Positions 1 through 11,851 of a DNA stretch of 64,000 nucleotides are shown piece by piece. The DNA comes from Oscheius dolichura (Eukaryota; Nematoda; Chromadorea; Rhabditida; Rhabditidae). The stretch is taken from positions 6,496,001 to 6,560,000 of the forward strand of contig OW051494.1 in assembly GCA_932521035.1 (NCBI GenBank). The letters run 5' to 3'. Made by a program: the position numbers and the translations under genes. The notes beneath the pieces are model-generated. The model saw only the letters and a program-made list of their open reading frames with translations. It made no database searches and was not told the DNA's origin. Positions within the stretch are counted from its first letter, which is position 1, and each line of letters starts with the position of its first letter.

Positions 1-265
1 TAATGCGAGTACTCGAGGAATTGCCCCCGGAGCCTTATGGAAATGCCCGGATTGGAAAGCCGGCCACTTACTCATATCAACAGACACATTTACATAATAA
101 GACAGCCAAATTTAATTGGGCCGATTCCTGTGGAGGAGGCGAGAATGGCGGCCGGGGACCCAGCAATATTATGCCAATGCCTACCTTTGTTATCATGTTC
201 GGCCCATTTACACAGCTGAACATTTCTCGGATAAAAACCGACTCGGGGAGACGAACGAGACTGTC

Positions 266-1975
266 ATGTATCTCCTCCTTCTTCTTTGTCTCTTCGGGGT
301 AAGAGGGGCCATTATCTGGGGTACACTTTTACAGACTACTGTGGAGCAGAGTCAATCGGAGGCCACTGATCTCTCCGTAACTACGGAAGCCGGGGGAAGT
401 GTAACCACAAAAGCAGATTTGGAAGGAGGACAGCCAGAAGGAGATCGCCTACCTGCCAATAAGACGACACAGCCGGAAGGGGGAATTCAGCCAGAGAAAA
501 CGAGAGCCATTCTACCGTTGCCCCGGGTAGAACCGGGAGCGGCAGGGTCTTCCGCCATCGAAACTTCCCAAAATGAAGACGGGCCTGGTGATCCAGTAGC
601 GGAGACGAATACACCAGGCGACGTGATGTTCACGGCGTCTCCTCTCCTACAGTCTACTCCAATCCCTGAGAGATTTCCCATAGTCGAGCAGATACCGCCG
701 CAACAGCCTCCGCCAGTTCAGACAATTGGAGTAGAAGGAGGACAGGGAATCCCGCTGGTAGATGGCCCAGTCACCCAGCGTCCTCTTCCAATAGAGACCG
801 GGCCTCTGACAGTGACACAGCTCCCTGTTGTCATTGTTAACCAATCACAAATCCCTCCTCCGGCACCGGCCGTCTTCCCCTGGCCTATTCCATTTCCAGA
901 GGTAAGTCCTCCAACAATACTCCAATTAGTCCATGCCCCACCTTCCAGCCTTTTCCCTTCCCCACAATTCCGCCTTTTAATCTGGGACGATTTCTGGTTA
1001 GTCGAGGTGAAAGAGTAAAAGGGAAAAGTTTCAGCAGGGAGCTGCCGGCGCCGTGCCCACGAGCTCCTTCCAGCTGCCGCCCTTCGACCCAAATGACTTT
1101 TTAGTAGGAGTTGGCCTCTTTGTATAAAAGAATCCATTTCAGAGAAACATCCCCACCCTGCCTCCCTTCCCCACACTGGTCTGCTCGTTTTCCTTTCATT
1201 TCAATCTCTTCTTTTAGGGTCCCTGGCCTACTCTTCCTCCTTGGGAGTCGGTATACGTAAGTTCCTCGTCTCTCTGTCCAAATTCTTCTTCAGAATGGCA
1301 TCCCCACCCTTTCTCCCTTTCCCACGCTAGTAAGTTATCTTTCTGCTTACTTTAAAACCGAGTTATAGGGCCCTCTCCCCTCCTGGAACCAGCTTTTCGT
1401 AGGGCGACCCCTACTCACAGTCGGCCATTCCCCGTGTTTCAGCCCACTGCCAGTCAGCAGTGCATCCCCCGCCTTCTCACCTTTGCACAACAGGACCCCA
1501 CTTTTGGAGAGCAGCTGAATAATTTTACAACCTCCGGAGATGTAGTGGGAGCCATCCAGGCGGGAGTAGAGCAGGTGGGTACACAGGCCGGCGACAAGGG
1601 GACAAGGCCTCCAGGCGAAGAGCCTTTGTTCGGCCGACCAAGTCAGCCGACTCACTGATTTTTTGAACAGCCATCGAGGCACTTGGGAGCTCATGACAAC
1701 GGTAGACTTTTGGATAATTTGGAAAAAGGGGGATTCAGTACGGGCAGACACTGACATTGGACGAGAGGCAGAGGGTCAAGACGCTGATACTGAACAACGA
1801 TCCACTGGGACTGACTCTGTTCGGGATGACAAAGGGACTGGTAGGGAGAGGGAGGACGGGACAACGAGGGCCGATTCAGGAAAACATCTTCAACCCGACC
1901 GTCTCCCAACAGATTTCGCAGATCTCGTCGCAGCTCTCCCTCATGCAGTTGCAGTTGTTTTTCTCTCCCATTTGA
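266..1975 (+). CDS. Secreted proline/glutamine-rich protein (hypothetical)
   Basis: Four exons join in frame: 266-900, 1218-1256, 1443-1572 and 1739-1975. The start is the ATG at 266 because it opens a hydrophobic signal peptide (MYLLLLLCLFG). Residues about 25-210 are low complexity, rich in Pro, Gln, Glu and Thr (runs such as PPQQPPP, PPPAPA), with Asn-Lys-Thr and Asn-Gln-Ser glycosylation sites. The last two exons encode a helical, Gln-rich tail (PTVSQQISQISSQLSLMQLQ). A possible 36 nt in-frame intron at 299-334 would shorten the signal region, so the N-terminus is not settled. AATAAA lies at 1989-1994, 14 nt after the stop. The family is not recognised; a secreted matrix or cuticle-type role is only inference. 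Confidence 0.55.
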
Positions 1976-3224
1976 CAAGATGACCCTCAATAAATACCTC
2001 TATTTTGACCCCACGTCCCTGGAATGTTTCCCGAGTTTGTATTCTGTACGGTAGAAGAAAACCGAAACCTAAAAAACAGTAATTCCCCTTTTGAAAAGGC
2101 TCGACCAGTAGAGTTTGGTCAAGACAACTGGCTGGCCGCCGGCCATTTGCTCGCTTCGACTGACGTCGGTCGGCTGTCTCGTCTGTGTCTTCAAAGCTAT
2201 GTTACTTTTCTTTTTGCTAAAAGCATCAAAAATTGCAAAAGAGCGTGCGGGACCTCTTCCCGAGGCCGGCGCCCCTGTCATGCCTCTGGCTCCTCCGGGG
2301 CCGACAGGAAATCGCGTTGTGGGCTCCGATCCACATAAAATGACGCGTCCCGTTGATTCGGGTAGTCTCTTTTTTGTCTAAAAATCGGGTAGTAGAGACG
2401 GCCAATGGGACTGGCCACCAGGGAATCCGCCTCTCGTGCCAGCCTCTCTTTTTGGAGAAGGCGTCCCGGCCCGGTCCCCCGATGTCCCGTGCATCCTGTG
2501 TCCACAGCGGTGTTTGGAACAGCACAGATGGATCCGGGCATCGCCAAGGGGCGACTGGAAGTGCTCGAAACATTGATACAACTGTATTTTGGCTAAATTC
2601 ATCCAAAATATTCTATCCTTGTCGTCCTCTCTCTTTTGTCTCTCGCTCGTCTCTTCCATTTTCAGGTGATCAGGCCGCTGGAGGACGACCGTGTCTCCTC
2701 TGTCCCCGCCACTCTTGCCCCTCGTCTGGGAGCGCCTGTCTAATAGATGAATGCTCAAAATGGAGTGGTCATTCTTGGAGGCTTCTCAAGTAAGAACGTT
2801 TTCTCTTTTGTTATAATAGTAACCGTTACAGTAACCAGCCGTGACCCTCCATCTCTCGGGCAGTGCCGCCCCTGCTGCAGTCTCCACCCAGAAGCACAAC
2901 GATACTTGAAGCAGTCTGCTCCTATACTAATGGCCACACTGGATAGACGGAGACGACTAGCCAATAGAGGCATGTGAGGGAGTTTGACGGGGACATCGGT
3001 TGCCGACCCGCGAACTTTGTGTGGTGGCTGCGTGGGACTGTACTGACAAGAGAAGCCATTTTAATCGAGGTTTTGCAGATATTCCACACCGTCGCCGTCT
3101 CAGACAAGTGGCCCCGCCAAGTCGCTTGTTCCCGTCCTTACCACCGCCGTCGTACCGTCCACGGCCTTCTCTATGGAGCAACTCGAGGGAGAAAAGAAGC
3201 TACCAAACGTCTGGAAGAAGAGAT

Positions 3225-3858
3225 TCATCCATTGGCCTGGCCACCTCCGCACAGAAGGACAGAGGAGGCCAGATTGGGGGACACGGCCAGAGACTTGTGC
3301 GCATCGTCCTGGCCACTCTGCCATCTGTTGACAAGTCAGGACAGGTCGAGATCTAATCCGATTGGGCAGGATGAGACGGAAATGGAAGTCGAGACGAGGT
3401 GAGTAGAACGGCCGTCGGGTGCGCGTTGAATAGAACTGGAAGACGTGGGCCAAAAAGAGGCTCCTCAAGACAGAACGAATCAGCTGCGTCTCCCAGTGGA
3501 AAAGGGTGATGGTCGACAAGGCAACCATTTTTTTCGGTTTCCGTTACTCATTATTACAGGCGGTATTTCAGGATGGTGGCCATACTCTCTGCTGGCGGCG
3601 GTAACAAGGAGACACGCAATTTCGGCTGCCTGACGAGACAAGAAAATGAAGGAAAAGCTATACGGCGATCTAAGAGAAACAGAAGAAAGGACTCCGAGTG
3701 GCTGCTCCTCCAATGGCATGCTGTCGCGGCACAGAAGAGGGAGAACGGAGGAGGCCCGTTTGGACGAGAGGGCCGCCTCCGGAAAGTACATAGTCCCGGC
3801 CACTCTGTGATCTGTTGACAGGTCAGGACAGGTCGAGATCTAATCCGATTAAGCAGGA
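3225..3858. repeat. Diverged direct repeat, two copies
   Basis: The block 3311-3371 (ggccactctg ... gcagga) recurs at 3798-3858 with only a few differences, and includes the shared core caggtcgagatctaatccga. Weaker similarity extends upstream of each copy for about 90 bp (copies about 3225-3371 and 3710-3858). The copies have the same orientation and are about 490 bp apart. No coding frame is conserved between them. Confidence 0.7.
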
Positions 3859-4579
3859 AAGGGCGGTAGATGAGTGGATTTGAACGGGGGAAAGGAGCCT
3901 GTGGGATAAGAAAGGGATGGTACGGTAGTCTCCCAGGCATTTCTGAAACGAAAAAGAGCACCAAGAACTCTACCTGGTTAACGCTCATGTAACAAGTTTT
4001 TCAGAAGTGGCCCAAGAGAAGAAAAGAGCCGGCATCATATAGGAATGGAGGATGGTCGTGCACTGTGGGGAAGAGAGATGCCACATGGCCCATTCTGCTG
4101 GAGATGGGCACACGCACGGCCAGGGAAAACTAGCAGCCGTCGAAGAGCCTCTCCCTTTGCCGTCTGCCAGAGAGAGAAGAGGCAGAGCTGACTGAAGATA
4201 ATTTTGGGAAGATGCCCGGATTTGAAGCCGCCTCCCGCCCCGTTGTGATAGGCGTACAAGCCCCTGCTCGGATTTGTGTCCGAGAACTTGTGTTTCATTT
4301 GTTTTGAAAGGGGAGGACGGGGAGAATAGCAGTGTCCGCTGCGTGTGGATGAGAGGAACCCCCGAGGCCGTGTACGCGAAACTGCCCTTGGCCTGCCCCT
4401 TCTACCCTCGAAGTGTTCGTCCCCCTGTTGGGAAACGGTTTTGTATAAATGCCCAACCTGGGAAAACATATAAAGAAAAAAGAGGATCACAAAGGGGTAT
4501 TGGCCAGGAGTAATCGAAAATAGGGACCAGAAAATAACTTATTACCCTCAAACCGGCGGCAGTAATCTCGTACTGGTGC

Positions 4580-4649
4580 CTGCTACAGGGCAGGGGGCTG
4601 GTTCACGGTCTCTCTTTCTACACGCCAGCTATCCTCCCCTGCCCTGTAG
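4580..4649. repeat. Short inverted repeat
   Basis: The 14-mer ctacagggcagggg near 4582 is matched by its exact reverse complement cccctgccctgtag near 4636, leaving a loop of about 40 nt. It lies in unannotated GC-rich DNA. It could be a small fold-back or a structured RNA; nothing else supports either. Confidence 0.5.
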
Positions 4650-5157
4650 GGTGTCTGGTAAAGGCTAGAGAGACGCTGCAGGAGCCATACATTTAGGAAG
4701 AGATCCGAGAGGGAAAGGACTAGAATGAAACGAGTGGTATGGGGGTGCAGGTGAGGAGACGAGCGGGAGGACGGCGACGGGGAGGGCGGGACTGCCGAAG
4801 GAACTGTTCAGTTTCGGGGAGATGACCGACGAGCTCATTTTCTTTCACAGGAAGGGGTTGGCCAGCCGGAGAGTGGACGATATCTCGTGGACACGCGCTG
4901 TTTTCAGCAAACCTGACAAACCTCGATTGTTGAATTCGTTATCTTCCTTCTGTTCTTCTCCACACAAATGATGCTACTACCTCTCGTATGGTCTGCTGGT
5001 CTCCAATATATTCACTTCTCTTGAAGGAATCCTTTTCGGTCATCTATCCCGGTCCGTACGAGGATGGCTCGTGGCTAATCTGTTTCCTTTGCCTGAAGTG
5101 TCGTCCTCCATTATTTCCTGTCATCGTCTCGTGTTCTCCAGCCAGCTCAGGAACTCG

Positions 5158-5935
5158 TCATCGATGTGACCAAGTGGTGACGATACAGTCCATGTCATTC
5201 TGGTGGCCTGTCGCTCGGAGTGGACCCATTGAAAACGGCACGTTACGGCATCTTCCTCCATGTGGCCTCTTCAAATTCTTGTCGTCAATCTTCAAATTCA
5301 TCCCAATTGTAGAGTCTCCTTGGATTATCACATCGGCATGCCCCTTCTTCAAAAAGAGCCGGCGTCGTCTCTCTCGTTCTGCCTGTGGATGGCCGCCTCC
5401 GCCCGGTATCTGCCGTTGATGTAAATCCGGAGGCCTTTCCTCTTGGTCAGATCGTCAGGAGAATGGTGTCGAGGTTGTATCTAAATTTTCGTCTTCTGGC
5501 AGAGCACCAATCGAATCGAGCCTACTCTGTTTTGGAGATGGCTTGTGTGCCGTCCTCTCTCTCCAAAGGGAGGATAACGGGCCACGGTGATTGCCTTCTT
5601 CTCCAATTATTCTGTTACATTTTACACATTCCAAGCTAGAAACATTTCCATAGCTATAAACGAGTCGTCCAATTGGCAGATCATATCCTCCATCCACTCG
5701 TCTCATTCTAAAACTGGCTCGATATCTCCTCTCTCTCTCTCTTCAATTCTACCTTCTGTTTCCGTATTGAAGAGTTCTCTTGGAAGATCCCGTCCAATAG
5801 ACACGAAGGCGTCATCCTGTCGTCTCATCCTAAAACCGCCTCGGTGTCTCTCCTGCCTCTTCTCTCAGCACATCTCCATCTCCAGCAAGTCCTCCACACA
5901 AGCTCTCCAGAGATCGGCCGTCTCAACCAAGAGAT
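5158..5935 (-). pseudogene. Possible degenerate gene with duplicated exon-like blocks
   Basis: The minus strand holds protein-like stretches in shifting frames: one around 5455-5706 with a CxxC (ECVKCNRIIGEEGNHRG), another around 5390-5450 (KRKGLRIYINGRYRAEAA), and a third at 5158-5352. I could not join them with consensus introns without meeting stops. Two successive blocks, near 5823 and 5703, begin with the same TTTTAGRATGAGACGA sequence and end in IGR after 9-10 residues, which looks like an internal exon duplication. Function is not recognised. It may be decayed or may need better splice prediction. Confidence 0.25.
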
Positions 5936-6210
5936 CCTGAATAAATCTTGTCAGCTAGGAAAAGAGGAAAAGAAAAAGTGCGTCCCTTGTGAAGATGGCG
6001 TCCATGGAGGCCTGCCTCGTCTCCCTGCTGGCCACTCATCCTCCTCCACAGTAGCCATTTCCCTAAAATAGCCATGTTATTCCTCGTGATCCCAGTCTGT
6101 CTCACCATCAACCAGAGCAGTTCCCAGCAGAGACCACCGCAGTCTCCCTTCTGTCTCTCGTCGGCTCGGCCATCGCCCTAAATGACCTAAACGCGGCTGA
6201 TTATCGCGCT

Positions 6211-6312
6211 GTTAGTTGCGGTGAGTGGAGTTAGTTAATTAGTAGTGTTAGTGATGTTAGTAGAGTTAGTTAGGTTAGTAGGGTCAGTGGTGTTAGTCGA
6301 GGTTAATAAGGT
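6211..6312. repeat. Degenerate GTTAGT-rich tract
   Basis: About ten copies of GTTAGT or close variants (GTTAGTAG, GTTAGTTA, GGTTAGTAGG) occur in roughly 100 bp with irregular spacers. The unit resembles but is not the nematode telomere repeat TTAGGC. No coding sense is evident. Confidence 0.55.
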
Positions 6313-6339
6313 GAGTAAAACGCCCTGAACAGCGCGGGA

Positions 6340-6510
6340 AGAGGGCCAACTGGCCCAAATCCGGGGGGCGCGCGATACCTAGAGGGGGTCGGGCAGGGGG
6401 CGCGAAAGAGGAGGCCCCGGGAGCCATAGGTGGAACAAGTTGTCCACTTCCCCTCGCGCCAGTAACCCCAACCACATTTTAGAGACCAGAAGGGGAGGGA
6501 CGTCCAAGGG
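6340..6510. repeat. Left arm of a large diverged inverted repeat
   Basis: Pairs with 7618-7815. The 18-mer ATACCTAGAGGGGGTCGG at 6375-6392 is exactly reverse-complemented at 7764-7781. Flanking blocks also match in inverted order: gccaactggcccaaatc, ccgggagccatagg and ggagggacgtccaag. Similarity decays between these blocks, so the duplication looks old. Confidence 0.6.
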
Positions 6511-7617
6511 TACGGCGTTACTGGCCACCCTTTTCTTGTTTTTTTGTTGATTTTTTTGGGTGTCTTCTTTTTTTCTTTTTCTTCTTCTTGTTTTTTTTTC
6601 TGAAAATGAATAAATTAGTCCCAATCTCCTTTGAAAACCCACTTTTTTATTTAGAGTCCTATCGGAGCCTTCAATTTCGGCTTCCAGTGGCGTGGCCCGT
6701 CTTCCGCTTCTTGTGGTGTTCCTCCTCCTCTCTTCTCCTCCTTTTTTTTGGTTTCCATTCAAATTTTCTTCCTGCTTCTTATTCGGCTTCTTGTCCTCCC
6801 GCCTTGTCTGCTTGACTCGTCGGCGTCGGTTCTCGCTCTTCTTTTGATGGTGGCGGCTCGTCCTCATCTCACCAGACCAAGGCTCGTGTCCTTTTGATTC
6901 CAGTCAATCAAATTCAGCTTCTTTGTCCTCCATTTCCAGCGGTCCAGATTGACCTTGTCCGGCTTCTCCTTGGTGTGGCTCGGGGCGGAGGCCAGGCCTT
7001 GTCTCATTCGGCTATCCATTCTTCTTTGTGACGTCCCTAGTGTCTCCAGCGTGGTCCAATTTCTTCGATCCATTTCGTTCCGTTCCCTTTTCCTTTATTT
7101 TGAGACATCTGCTGTCTCACCCCCCGGCCGCCTGGTTAGAACGCGCAACTTATGAGCTTTGCCTCCTACGGGTGTCTCTGGGCGGGGAGGAAAGGGGCAA
7201 AAGTGGGAGACAGCCATCAGAACACGGCTTGACTCCAGCTGCAGACAGCATACAGAAGTGGCAACTGGCGGATCTTCTCATCGGCTATAGACGAGCCGGC
7301 ATCGTCTCATAGGCGGAGACGGGAAGAAAGACAGAAGGCGAAGATCGGCCAGGGAAAATGGGAGAAGAAGGCGCTCCAGACGAGGGCCAGCTTTAAGGAA
7401 TAGAAGAGTGTCGACTCCCGAAGAGCCAGAGACAATCCCTATCGGCAGCTCAAGGTCTGCTCGACTAACCGCGCACCTAAGGGGCTCGACGGACGCCGAG
7501 GAGGCGGGGAGGGGCAGCGGGGCGGCCGAAGACTTTCGGTCGGACTCTTCTCTTTATTTTTTTGTTATTTTTCTTTTATTTTTTTTATTTTTCTATCCGC
7601 CAGTTTGGCCTCAACCG

Positions 7618-7815
7618 GCTTGGACGTCCCCCCAAGGAAAAACGGGAGGTGTGGTGGGGCACCTTGACGGCGCTCACGGGAGAGGTGAATGGCCACGGAG
7701 GGCATCTTTTATAAAATGAAACCCATGGCTCCCGGTGCCTATTGCGGTGATTTCTCAAAAAGTCCGACCCCCTCTAGGTATAAAAAAAGGAGCGACCTGA
7801 GCCAGCTGGCGATCC
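7618..7815. repeat. Right arm of a large diverged inverted repeat
   Basis: Inverted partner of 6340-6510. The 1.1 kb between the arms has no supported gene; it contains T-rich runs near 6540-6600 and 7550-7595. The layout fits a fold-back or long-TIR transposable element, or an inverted segmental duplication. I saw no transposase and no clear target-site duplication. Confidence 0.6.
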
Positions 7816-8230
7816 AGTCGACCACGGTCACTCCTCCGATTTGCTTCTCCTTCCGGGACGGCTTCTCGGAGAAGATGGAGAGAATGAAGTCGTCGGACTG
7901 AAAATAGAATAGTTAGCAAGTTGATTGATGAAGACAACTCACCAACTTCACATCGGTGTCCTGTTGGCTGAGGAGATCGCCCAGCTACTGCCCTCACCGG
8001 CAGCTGGAGCCCGGTCTGGAGGGAGGACGAGGTGGATGGGGCGTGGCCGGGGGACACGTCAGGCTAAAATCTGAAAATGACTGATTATTGCGGGAAGAGA
8101 GGAGGACACGAACCTGGCTGTCCCGTCCCATCAGCCATCGTGGCATTCCAGCTGTTCCTCTACTTGCCGGCTCCTCGGGGTCAAGTATCCCTCGGATCCA
8201 TAGCAGCAAGTCTAAAACAGATCCTTTGTT
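7783..8230 (-). CDS. Possible small gene, incomplete model
   Basis: On the minus strand a good intron (about 40 nt, ending TTTTCAG) joins an exon ending DLLSQQDTDVKL to one starting SDDFILSIFSEKPSRKEK and continuing IGGVTVVDWIASWLRSLL. The second exon runs into the right arm of the inverted repeat. A further upstream exon near 8100-8200 is possible (LLLWIRGILDPEEPAS, or a Cys-rich reading in another frame), but I could not connect it in frame. No family is recognised. It may be a gene fragment carried with the repeat. Confidence 0.3.
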
Positions 8231-8810
8231 GGCATTTTCTTCTAGACGAACCTCAAAATTGAGTGGAGGGTGCCGACTTCATCTCAAGTGGCGATTCTCC
8301 TGACTTAGAGAGCCATCGTTGGAGAGGGCGGTGTCGTTGCTCTTCTCTCGTCTCATCCTATTGTCGCCGACACCGAGATTCGGCTTGTCGAAGTGGGCCA
8401 TATCCTAGAAAATAGGTATATGATTCTGTACGAGGCGGATCCCTACTCTGATAAGGCCGGGAACGGAAGAAACAGTCTCTGTGAGAGGACAACCGTTGGC
8501 GGGGGAGAACGAGGAGGAGGGTGGAGAAGAGACCTTAAAGAATACAGTTATATCACGAATTTGACCCATTTTTATCCTCATAATATCATTTACTTCCCAA
8601 CTACTAATTGTTTTACTCTTTTTGATGATTCAAATTCTCATTTTGTTCAGTGGTCGCGCGCTTTCTTTCGTCTTAACAGGATCAAAACACGTCCAAAGCG
8701 AAAAATTGTGACAACGCGCGTTTTTAAAAGAGAGTTGATAAAAACAAGAACAAAACTCACAAGATTTGACAGGAGGGAGGAGACGGCGCCGGCTCTCAGT
8801 TCTCGGCTCT

Positions 8811-10303
8811 TCAACGGCGGTAGCGGCCGGCATGGCGTCGGAGGCGGGCCGCCGGGACAACTGGAACATCGGGCACGGCATCGGCAAACTTCATCACCCG
8901 CTCCCCTACTTTGTCCAGGTTCTGCTCGAAGGCGAGTCCGGGGGCCAGGGGCAATTCCTTCTTCAGGCGGAGCAGCGTGCTCATGTTCCTGTTGAGACCC
9001 CTGGTGATGTCGAGGAGGCACGGGTCACCAGTCTGGGCTCCGCAGACTTCTTCAATTTCCTCCAGCTTCTCGACGACGATGCCCAGGAGGTCGTCGATCT
9101 AAATAGGTTGTTTTTACATGAATACTAGCTAATATTCTTACTTTTCGGACGATGCGTCTTTTCCTGGCAGCAACTGCGATGGCTTGAAGATCGATGGGAG
9201 GAGGCCGGATGGCGACAGGAGTAGGCGGAGGAGTAGCCACTGGAGTCGCCAGAGCACTGGTCATCATCGGCTCGTCTTCTGCTGGTTCCGGAGTTTCCAA
9301 CTTGGCTATCTTCGGCGTCGGATCATCCTCGGCAGGAGGTGCAGCCCTTTTTCGAGGAGTGATGGCGGTGGCTGGCTCGGGCGTGGCCCTCTTGGACTGC
9401 AGCTCATCGTCGTGGGCGTCGGCGGACCTCTTCCTGGAGACGGGCATCGGTTCGTCTTCCTTCTCTGCCGTGTCTTCTTCTTCCAGACTGGACAACTCCG
9501 GCATCTCCTCCAGTGTGGAGTCATCTCGAGTGGGCAGGTCGGCGAGGTCGAGGGAAGACGGGGCGTCTTCTTCGGTGGTGGACAGCACCGGCTGGACGAC
9601 GAGCAGCGGAACGACGACGGCGGGAACAGGAGGCGGCGGTGGAGGAGGATAGAAAAGAAAGTCGAGGTTGGCATCCTTCGGAGGGAGGTAGCCCCGCTTG
9701 TAGTCATCGGGCTGGATGAAGTCGCAGCCCTCCAGTGCTCTTCTCTTCCTCGGGGACAGGTCCGTCACCGGCTTCAGCTGCAGCTGGGAGAAGTCCGGGT
9801 TATATTGGAGCTGGTCGCCGAAGAGCTCCTTCATCTTCGCGTCGAGGTCGGGCGCGGCGATGGCCGTCTTCCTGGGCTCCTGTTCCTCGCCCGGCTCAGC
9901 AGAGAGGCGGCTCTGAAATGCTTTTTTCCCATACGTTCACATATTTTTGTTTTTAGGAAGGAAAAAAGATGAAAGAAACTGAACCAACCTCACTCTCATC
10001 CGTCCTTCCATAGGGGCTGGTTACGGAGGCAGCCGACACAGCGGTGAAGAGGGCGACGGCCTCTCTAGCAGTGGCAACGGCGGCGACGGCTTTGGCCTTA
10101 GCGTCGGCAGCAGCAGCTTCAGCGTCCTTCCGGATGCCCTCAGCAGAGACGGCCTTCTCGATGGCGTCGGAGGCGGCGGCCAGTGCCCTAGCGGCGGCGA
10201 CTTCTTCGGGGTAACGATACTCAATGGCAGGACCCCCGGTAGGTCCGCCATGAGGAGCCAGGCTCAGGTCACTGTCAAAAGACGAGGTAGATTGGGAGGC
10301 CAT
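8811..10303 (-). CDS. Ala-rich / Pro-rich / acidic protein, probably nuclear (hypothetical)
   Basis: Three exons join in frame: 10303-9989, 9912-9142 and 9098-8811, giving 457 residues. Residues 1-105 contain a long Ala-rich helix (AADAKAKAVAAVATAREAVA). Residues about 175-330 carry a run of eight prolines, valine-rich and acidic stretches, and basic clusters resembling nuclear localisation signals (SRKRSAD, PRKRAA). The last 95 residues form predicted helices (IDDLLGIVVEKLEEIEEVC, LNRNMSTLLRLKKELPLAP). A TTTTCAG acceptor lies only a few nt before the ATG, suggesting a trans-spliced 5' end. The family is not recognised; chromatin or transcription association is inference. Confidence 0.7.
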
Positions 10304-10440
10304 TGTTCTGAAAATGAGGGCATTATTACAACCTATCCTCTCCCTTGTCTCATCTTTCTAGGGTAGAAAATCTAATAAAAAAAACAACCGTCACTTACCT
10401 TAGAACAATACAGGGTGACGAAAATGGTCAAAGATTGTCT

Positions 10441-11011
10441 AATCGGAGATGATCCCCTTGTTTTTGGCGTTGCCTCGCTGGATGCTCGTGTCTTCCTTGA
10501 TGCATGATGCACGCACCGTCGACACCCAGCCGCATACGAATCCAGGGGATTCTTCCAGGAAAAATAGTAGCAGGCTAAAATATTCCTTTGGATTTCAACA
10601 GTCCGTAGGTAACCTTGACCTCGCTGACGCCTTCAAAGCCTCGAGGACATGTGCGCCTCGGGCACAGCTGGAGGAGGACACGGTGAGGAGGAGGAGCGAA
10701 TCCGGAGATCTGCAAACACACATGTGGTCTCAATTTTTGGGGACGGAAGGATGGGCAGAGGACACGGCAGAGCAGGTGCAGGAAGGCGAAATGTTTGTCG
10801 TGTCCCCCTTGGATGAGCACCGCTGTCCACTGTAGCTGTCGTTACAACAAGTCGTCTTTGTGAGTTTTCCACCAGATGAACAATTCCAAAAATAGAACCT
10901 ACAAAAATGGAACCAACAATTCCAAAAATAAGGTGGGCAGGTGGTACGGGGACGGGAAACAGGAAGATGAGAAGGAGGCCTCGTAGGAGGAGGATGGGAA
11001 GACACGATCAT
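10441..11011 (-). CDS. Possible cysteine-rich secreted protein, incomplete model
   Basis: The minus strand encodes a Cys-rich peptide (KTTCCNDSYSGQRCS, then SPSCTCSA) that can splice in frame at 10730-10780 to LCPRRTCPRGFEGVSEV. A further exon follows a TTTTAG acceptor near 10578 and is open in more than one frame. Paired cysteines with Gly and Ser spacing suggest an extracellular domain, but no known domain could be assigned. The start is uncertain; the only upstream ATG (11011) opens a Pro-rich, Cys-containing stretch that is not a clear signal peptide. Confidence 0.3.
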
Positions 11012-11851
11012 CGACGGAATGCCTCCTACAAGAGGAATAAGACGAGAGTGCTCTAGTTATAATTCAGTTGACTCTGTATTTTTCGCTTTCGTCCTTGGCC
11101 GTCTGCCCACTTTCAGTAGTAGGAAATCAGAAATGGGTGGAGAGGCACCTCACCTTCTTTCGGTAGGCGTGGCTAACGTCGTCTCCACATCTTTTGAATA
11201 CTCCAATTGGAAGACCGTTTTCGAGAAGATCAAGAATCCGCTTCCACCTCTTCACCTGCTCGAAATTCTTATCATTCGAAAATTTAATATTAACCAGCGG
11301 GCCTTCGGCAGCCTACGGCTGTCGTCTATTTGTCAAAGTTATCCGCTTCGACCTGTGGCGACCTTTCTGCTCTTCCGCCGACAACCGCCTGCGGCAGCCC
11401 CCGGCATTAAGAAATTAATAATCCCTTTACCGTCGGACAGACAAACAAACAAACAAACAGACAGACAGACAGACAAACACCATAGCACTTTAATAAGGGG
11501 TAGATAGTAAGGGATGTCTTCGAAGGAATCAGGGAATACAAAAAATAAATTGCTCCTCTGGATACGGTAAAAGTCAACAGAAGACATTGGTCGGAGAACT
11601 CGTGGCAATAGCAGGTCAACGGTAGGAATGAACTTGTTCTTTCGGCCACAAACAGACAGAACTCGCGTTTGTCTTTCCTTTCGCCTCCACGTCAGTTTTC
11701 GAAAAATTGTCTCACAAAGGTAGCTCGTCGTTTGTCATCTTGAAATCTATTTCAGTTCGAAGGAAACAACGAAGACATCGAAAAGACGGGGCAAGGAACA
11801 ATACAAAACATTAAGGAAAGACATGGGCATACAAGGCCTTTTATTCTGACT
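11012..11851. other. Intergenic stretch with a simple repeat
   Basis: No supported gene. About 11435-11478 is a microsatellite of CAAA units turning into CAGA units. The rest is unremarkable, and probably contains the 3' flank of the kinase gene on the minus strand. Confidence 0.5.

Larger units (their letters stand above)
1976..5150. other. GC-rich stretch without a supported gene
   Basis: Open frames occur on both strands, the longest about 140 codons, but none has a convincing start, domain or splice structure and they overlap one another antisense. What can be supported is a diverged direct repeat near 3.2-3.9 kb and a short inverted repeat near 4.6 kb, listed separately. Confidence 0.5.

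Noticed and set aside
2974..3402. 142-codon plus-strand ORF in the GC-rich region
   Set aside because: No domain, splice support or protein-like composition; a minus-strand ORF of equal size overlaps it and part of it is repeat sequence.
6211..6312. Interstitial telomere
   Set aside because: The unit is GTTAGT-like and irregular, not TTAGGC or TTAGGG arrays.
8393..8995. 200-codon plus-strand ORF
   Set aside because: No ATG start, low-complexity ends, and its second half is antisense to the last exon of the 8.8-10.3 kb gene.
9184..9972. Long plus-strand ORFs (up to 262 codons) over 9.2-10 kb
   Set aside because: They are antisense to a three-exon minus-strand gene with good introns and a start next to a TTTTCAG acceptor; their composition reflects the complement of Pro/Ala codons.
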